Shown: piece after piece, positions 14,430 through 16,314 of the stretch
Layout of the letters: every line of letters begins with the position of its first letter
Position numbering within the stretch: position 1 is the stretch's first letter
Assembly (NCBI GenBank): GCA_002700865.1
Contig: PAFB01000041.1
Coordinates: 1-16,314, forward strand
Source: Rhodospirillaceae bacterium
Lineage (GTDB): Bacteria; Pseudomonadota; Alphaproteobacteria; UBA7985
Length of the DNA stretch: 16,314 nt
Reading direction: 5' to 3'
Notes under the pieces: generated by a model
Seen by the model: only the letters and a program-made list of their open reading frames with translations
Database searches by the model: none
What the model was told of the DNA's origin: nothing
Position numbers and translations under genes: made by a program

Positions 14430-15229
14430 CACACAATCCCAAACAAGAGCGCAGTCAGCAGGAAGTTCGAGGCCAGAATCGCAATCGCACTGGATACAAC
14501 CGCTGACGTCGTCGCCCGTCCCACGCCCTCGGCTCCTGCCGAGGCGGTAAAGCCGTGGTAGCAACCCATGACAGCGATCAGATAGCCGAACACCGCTGCT
14601 TTGATCAGGCCGCTGTTCAAATCACCGCCGGTAAGAAACCGCATCACGTTTGAAACAAACAGAGGCCCGTCAAAGCCCAGCTGGCCCACAGCAACGAGGT
14701 AGCCGCCCAAAATACCGATGACATCTGCCGCCAGCACAAGCAGGGGCAAGGATAGCGTAGCGGCGAGGATGCGCGGCGCTACGAGATAGCGCATGGGATC
14801 AACCCGCAGCGTGCTCAAGGCGTCAATCTGCTCGGTCACACGCATTGCACCCAATTCCGCCGCCATCGCCGCACCCATGCGACCAGAGACCATTAAACCA
14901 GCGAGGACAGGCCCCAATTCGCGGGCAATGGACAAGGCCACGACTTGCGGAACAGCCGCCTCTGCGTTGAAGCGTTCAAAACCAGTGTAGGACTGTAAGG
15001 CCAGCACCATGCCGGTAAACAAGGCGGTAAGCCCGACCACGGGCAGGGAAAAATAGAAGAACTCGGCGACTTGACCAAAAAACACGCGTGGGAAGAAGGG
15101 CGGCGCGAAGATCCGCCACGTTGCCTGAAAGGCAAACAGCGCGCGTGCACCAACACCGCCCAGCAGGCTCAAAAGCCCCGCACCAATTCTCGCCAATCCG
15201 TCCAAGATCCAGGTCACGCTGGTTCCCAA
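14429..15229 (-). CDS. mlaE: Phospholipid ABC transporter permease MlaE
   Basis: The 266-residue protein has about five to six hydrophobic segments and the MlaE/DUF140 signature ELGPVLAGLMVSGRMGAAMA with ELGAMRVTEQIDAL directly after it (about residues 104-138). A second conserved block, GCYHGFTASAGAEGVGRATT, lies near residues 222-241. It is the inner-membrane permease partner of MlaF. The start is uncertain: a TTG at 15229 has AAAGGG four bases upstream, and a GTG at 15217 with GGGA upstream would shorten it by four residues. It follows the alr stop by 19 bases and overlaps mlaF by one base, so co-transcription with both is likely. Confidence 0.92.
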   Translation of the reverse strand: MGTSVTWILDGLARIGAGLLSLLGGVGARALFAFQATWRIFAPPFFPRVFFGQVAEFFYFSLPVVGLTALFTGMVLALQSYTGFERFNAEAAVPQVVALSIARELGPVLAGLMVSGRMGAAMAAELGAMRVTEQIDALSTLRVDPMRYLVAPRILAATLSLPLLVLAADVIGILGGYLVAVGQLGFDGPLFVSNVMRFLTGGDLNSGLIKAAVFGYLIAVMGCYHGFTASAGAEGVGRATTSAVVSSAIAILASNFLLTALLFGIV

Positions 15230-15248
15230 TCGCCCTTTAGCCGCTTCG

Positions 15249-16314
15249 TCACTGGCTGAGATACGCCCTTTTTGCGCGTCGGGAAAGGCTGGTCAGGATT
15301 TCGTAGGTGATGGTTCCTGAACCCGCGGCAAACCGCTCCAGAGTCAGATCACCGCCAATGACCTCCACCATGCCGCCGATCCGTCGAGCCTGCTCCGGCG
15401 CATCGGTCAGGTCGAGGACGGCGGTATCCATGGAAACCCGCCCCACTTGGGGGCAAAGCGTTTCACCCAGCCGTACCGATAGCTGATCTGAGGCGGCTCG
15501 GGGCCAGCCATCGGCATAGCCCAAAGCGATAACCCCCAAATGCGTGGTTCGCTGTGCTGTCCACGTGCCGCCGTAGCCCACGGGCGCGCCAGCTTCGACC
15601 GTGCGCAGCTGGATCAGCGGCGCGTGCAAGCTCAGGGCCGGTTTCATTGGGTTTTTGACGGCATCAGGGGTTGGATTGGCCCCGTAAAGCGCCAACCCCG
15701 GCCGCCCAAGCCCGACATTCAGAAACTCCTGCCCCAGAAAATGTCCGGAGCTGTTGATGAAGCAGGGCGTAAAGGGACGCGCGCCGGCGGCAGCGGCCGT
15801 CGCGGTCGCCAGTGCAGCTTGGAACCGGGCAAGCTGGTCCCGGTTGCTGGGGTTTTCTGGTTCTTCAGCGCTGGCAAGATGGGACATCAGGGTGGCTGTC
15901 TGCGCCTGTGTCCATGTGGGCGAGTTTAGGGCTTCGGGCAGTTCGTCGGGCGCCAGACCTAACCGATTCATGCCGGTATCGACGTGGATGGTTGCACTGT
16001 CCCGACCGGCCCAGGCGTTGACCTGCTCCAAGGTATTTAAAACCGGGGTCAGGCTGTGCTTGTCAAAGGCTTCCACCGAAGAAAGCCCTTCCAGCACCCC
16101 GATCCAAACCCCTTCGCCGAGTGTGTCACGCAGCGCGCGTCCCTCGTCCAGTGTCGCGACAAAGAACCTTGTGGCACCCGCCGCGCGCAGGGTTTGCGCG
16201 CATTGCGCCATGCCCAGCCCATAGGCATTGGCCTTGACCACCGCTGCTGACCCAAGTCGGCTTCGGCTGTTTAGTCGCTGCCAGTTTTCAGCAATGGCGC
16301 TTAAGTTGATGGTC
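15249..16314 (-). CDS. alr: Alanine racemase, N-terminus outside the window
   Basis: At least 354 residues are visible; the frame runs open through the window edge at 16314, so the true start lies beyond it. The first visible residues are TINLSAIAENWQRL, the usual beginning of the PLP barrel. The PLP-binding lysine is in VVKANAYGLG (codon at 16233-16235). Other family signatures: HVDTGMNRLG, GRPGLALYG, the catalytic tyrosine in PVGYGGTW (codon near 15573-15575), GYADGWPR and GRVSMD. The enzyme interconverts L- and D-alanine, supplying D-Ala for peptidoglycan. The GTG at 16239-16241 is an internal valine codon, not the start, because the conserved sequence continues upstream of it. It is the first visible gene of the minus-strand cluster leading to mlaE. 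Confidence 0.95.
   Translation of the reverse strand, partial: TINLSAIAENWQRLNSRSRLGSAAVVKANAYGLGMAQCAQTLRAAGATRFFVATLDEGRALRDTLGEGVWIGVLEGLSSVEAFDKHSLTPVLNTLEQVNAWAGRDSATIHVDTGMNRLGLAPDELPEALNSPTWTQAQTATLMSHLASAEEPENPSNRDQLARFQAALATATAAAAGARPFTPCFINSSGHFLGQEFLNVGLGRPGLALYGANPTPDAVKNPMKPALSLHAPLIQLRTVEAGAPVGYGGTWTAQRTTHLGVIALGYADGWPRAASDQLSVRLGETLCPQVGRVSMDTAVLDLTDAPEQARRIGGMVEVIGGDLTLERFAAGSGTITYEILTSLSRRAKRAYLSQ

Noticed and set aside
14430..14564. N-terminal extension of MlaF
   Set aside because: The added 45 residues overlap mlaE in another frame, contain odd cysteine runs and do not match ABC ATPases; the ATG overlapping the mlaE stop is a far better start.

Overview
The window looks like a chromosomal core region of an alphaproteobacterium, probably a free-living Rhodospirillales- or SAR116-like lineage. 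This rests on three things seen together: a DUF2794-family protein (a family I know only from Alphaproteobacteria); the order alr, mlaE, mlaF, radA, cvpA, SDR dehydrogenase converging on der, bamB and a YfgM-like gene; and an alphaproteobacterial-type porin. The lineage is inferred from gene content, not from a phylogeny.

Layout. Positions 1-3300 are sparse and envelope-related: a 62-residue secreted protein (minus strand), a His- and Cys-rich lipoprotein (minus), a 506-residue outer-membrane porin (plus) with a long hairpin-rich leader and a strong terminator, and a 14-bp tandem repeat. From 3310 to 6946 the minus strand carries a second small lipoprotein, the ribosome-associated GTPase TypA/BipA, a small secreted protein resembling DUF2147 and the DUF2794 protein. 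From 7186 to 10705 the plus strand carries the YfgM-like membrane protein, the BamB lipoprotein and the double GTPase Der, the same trio as yfgM-bamB-der in gammaproteobacteria. From 16314 back to 10718 the minus strand carries a tight cluster: alanine racemase (start outside the window), MlaE, MlaF, RadA, CvpA and an SDR oxidoreductase.

Together the genes serve outer-membrane building and lipid asymmetry (BamB, YfgM-like, MlaEF, porin, lipoproteins), peptidoglycan precursor supply (Alr), ribosome biogenesis (Der, TypA) and DNA recombination repair (RadA). I see no mobile element, CRISPR array, tRNA or rRNA gene, and no defence or biosynthetic island. The points worth a second look are non-coding: the porin leader with repeated CCTCTTG blocks and twin hairpins sharing one loop, the 14-bp tandem repeat, a double hairpin at 491-540, and the inverted repeat before bamB. 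There are also two gene-level oddities: purF is missing from its usual place between cvpA and the SDR gene, and the porin has a long internal expansion containing its only two cysteines.
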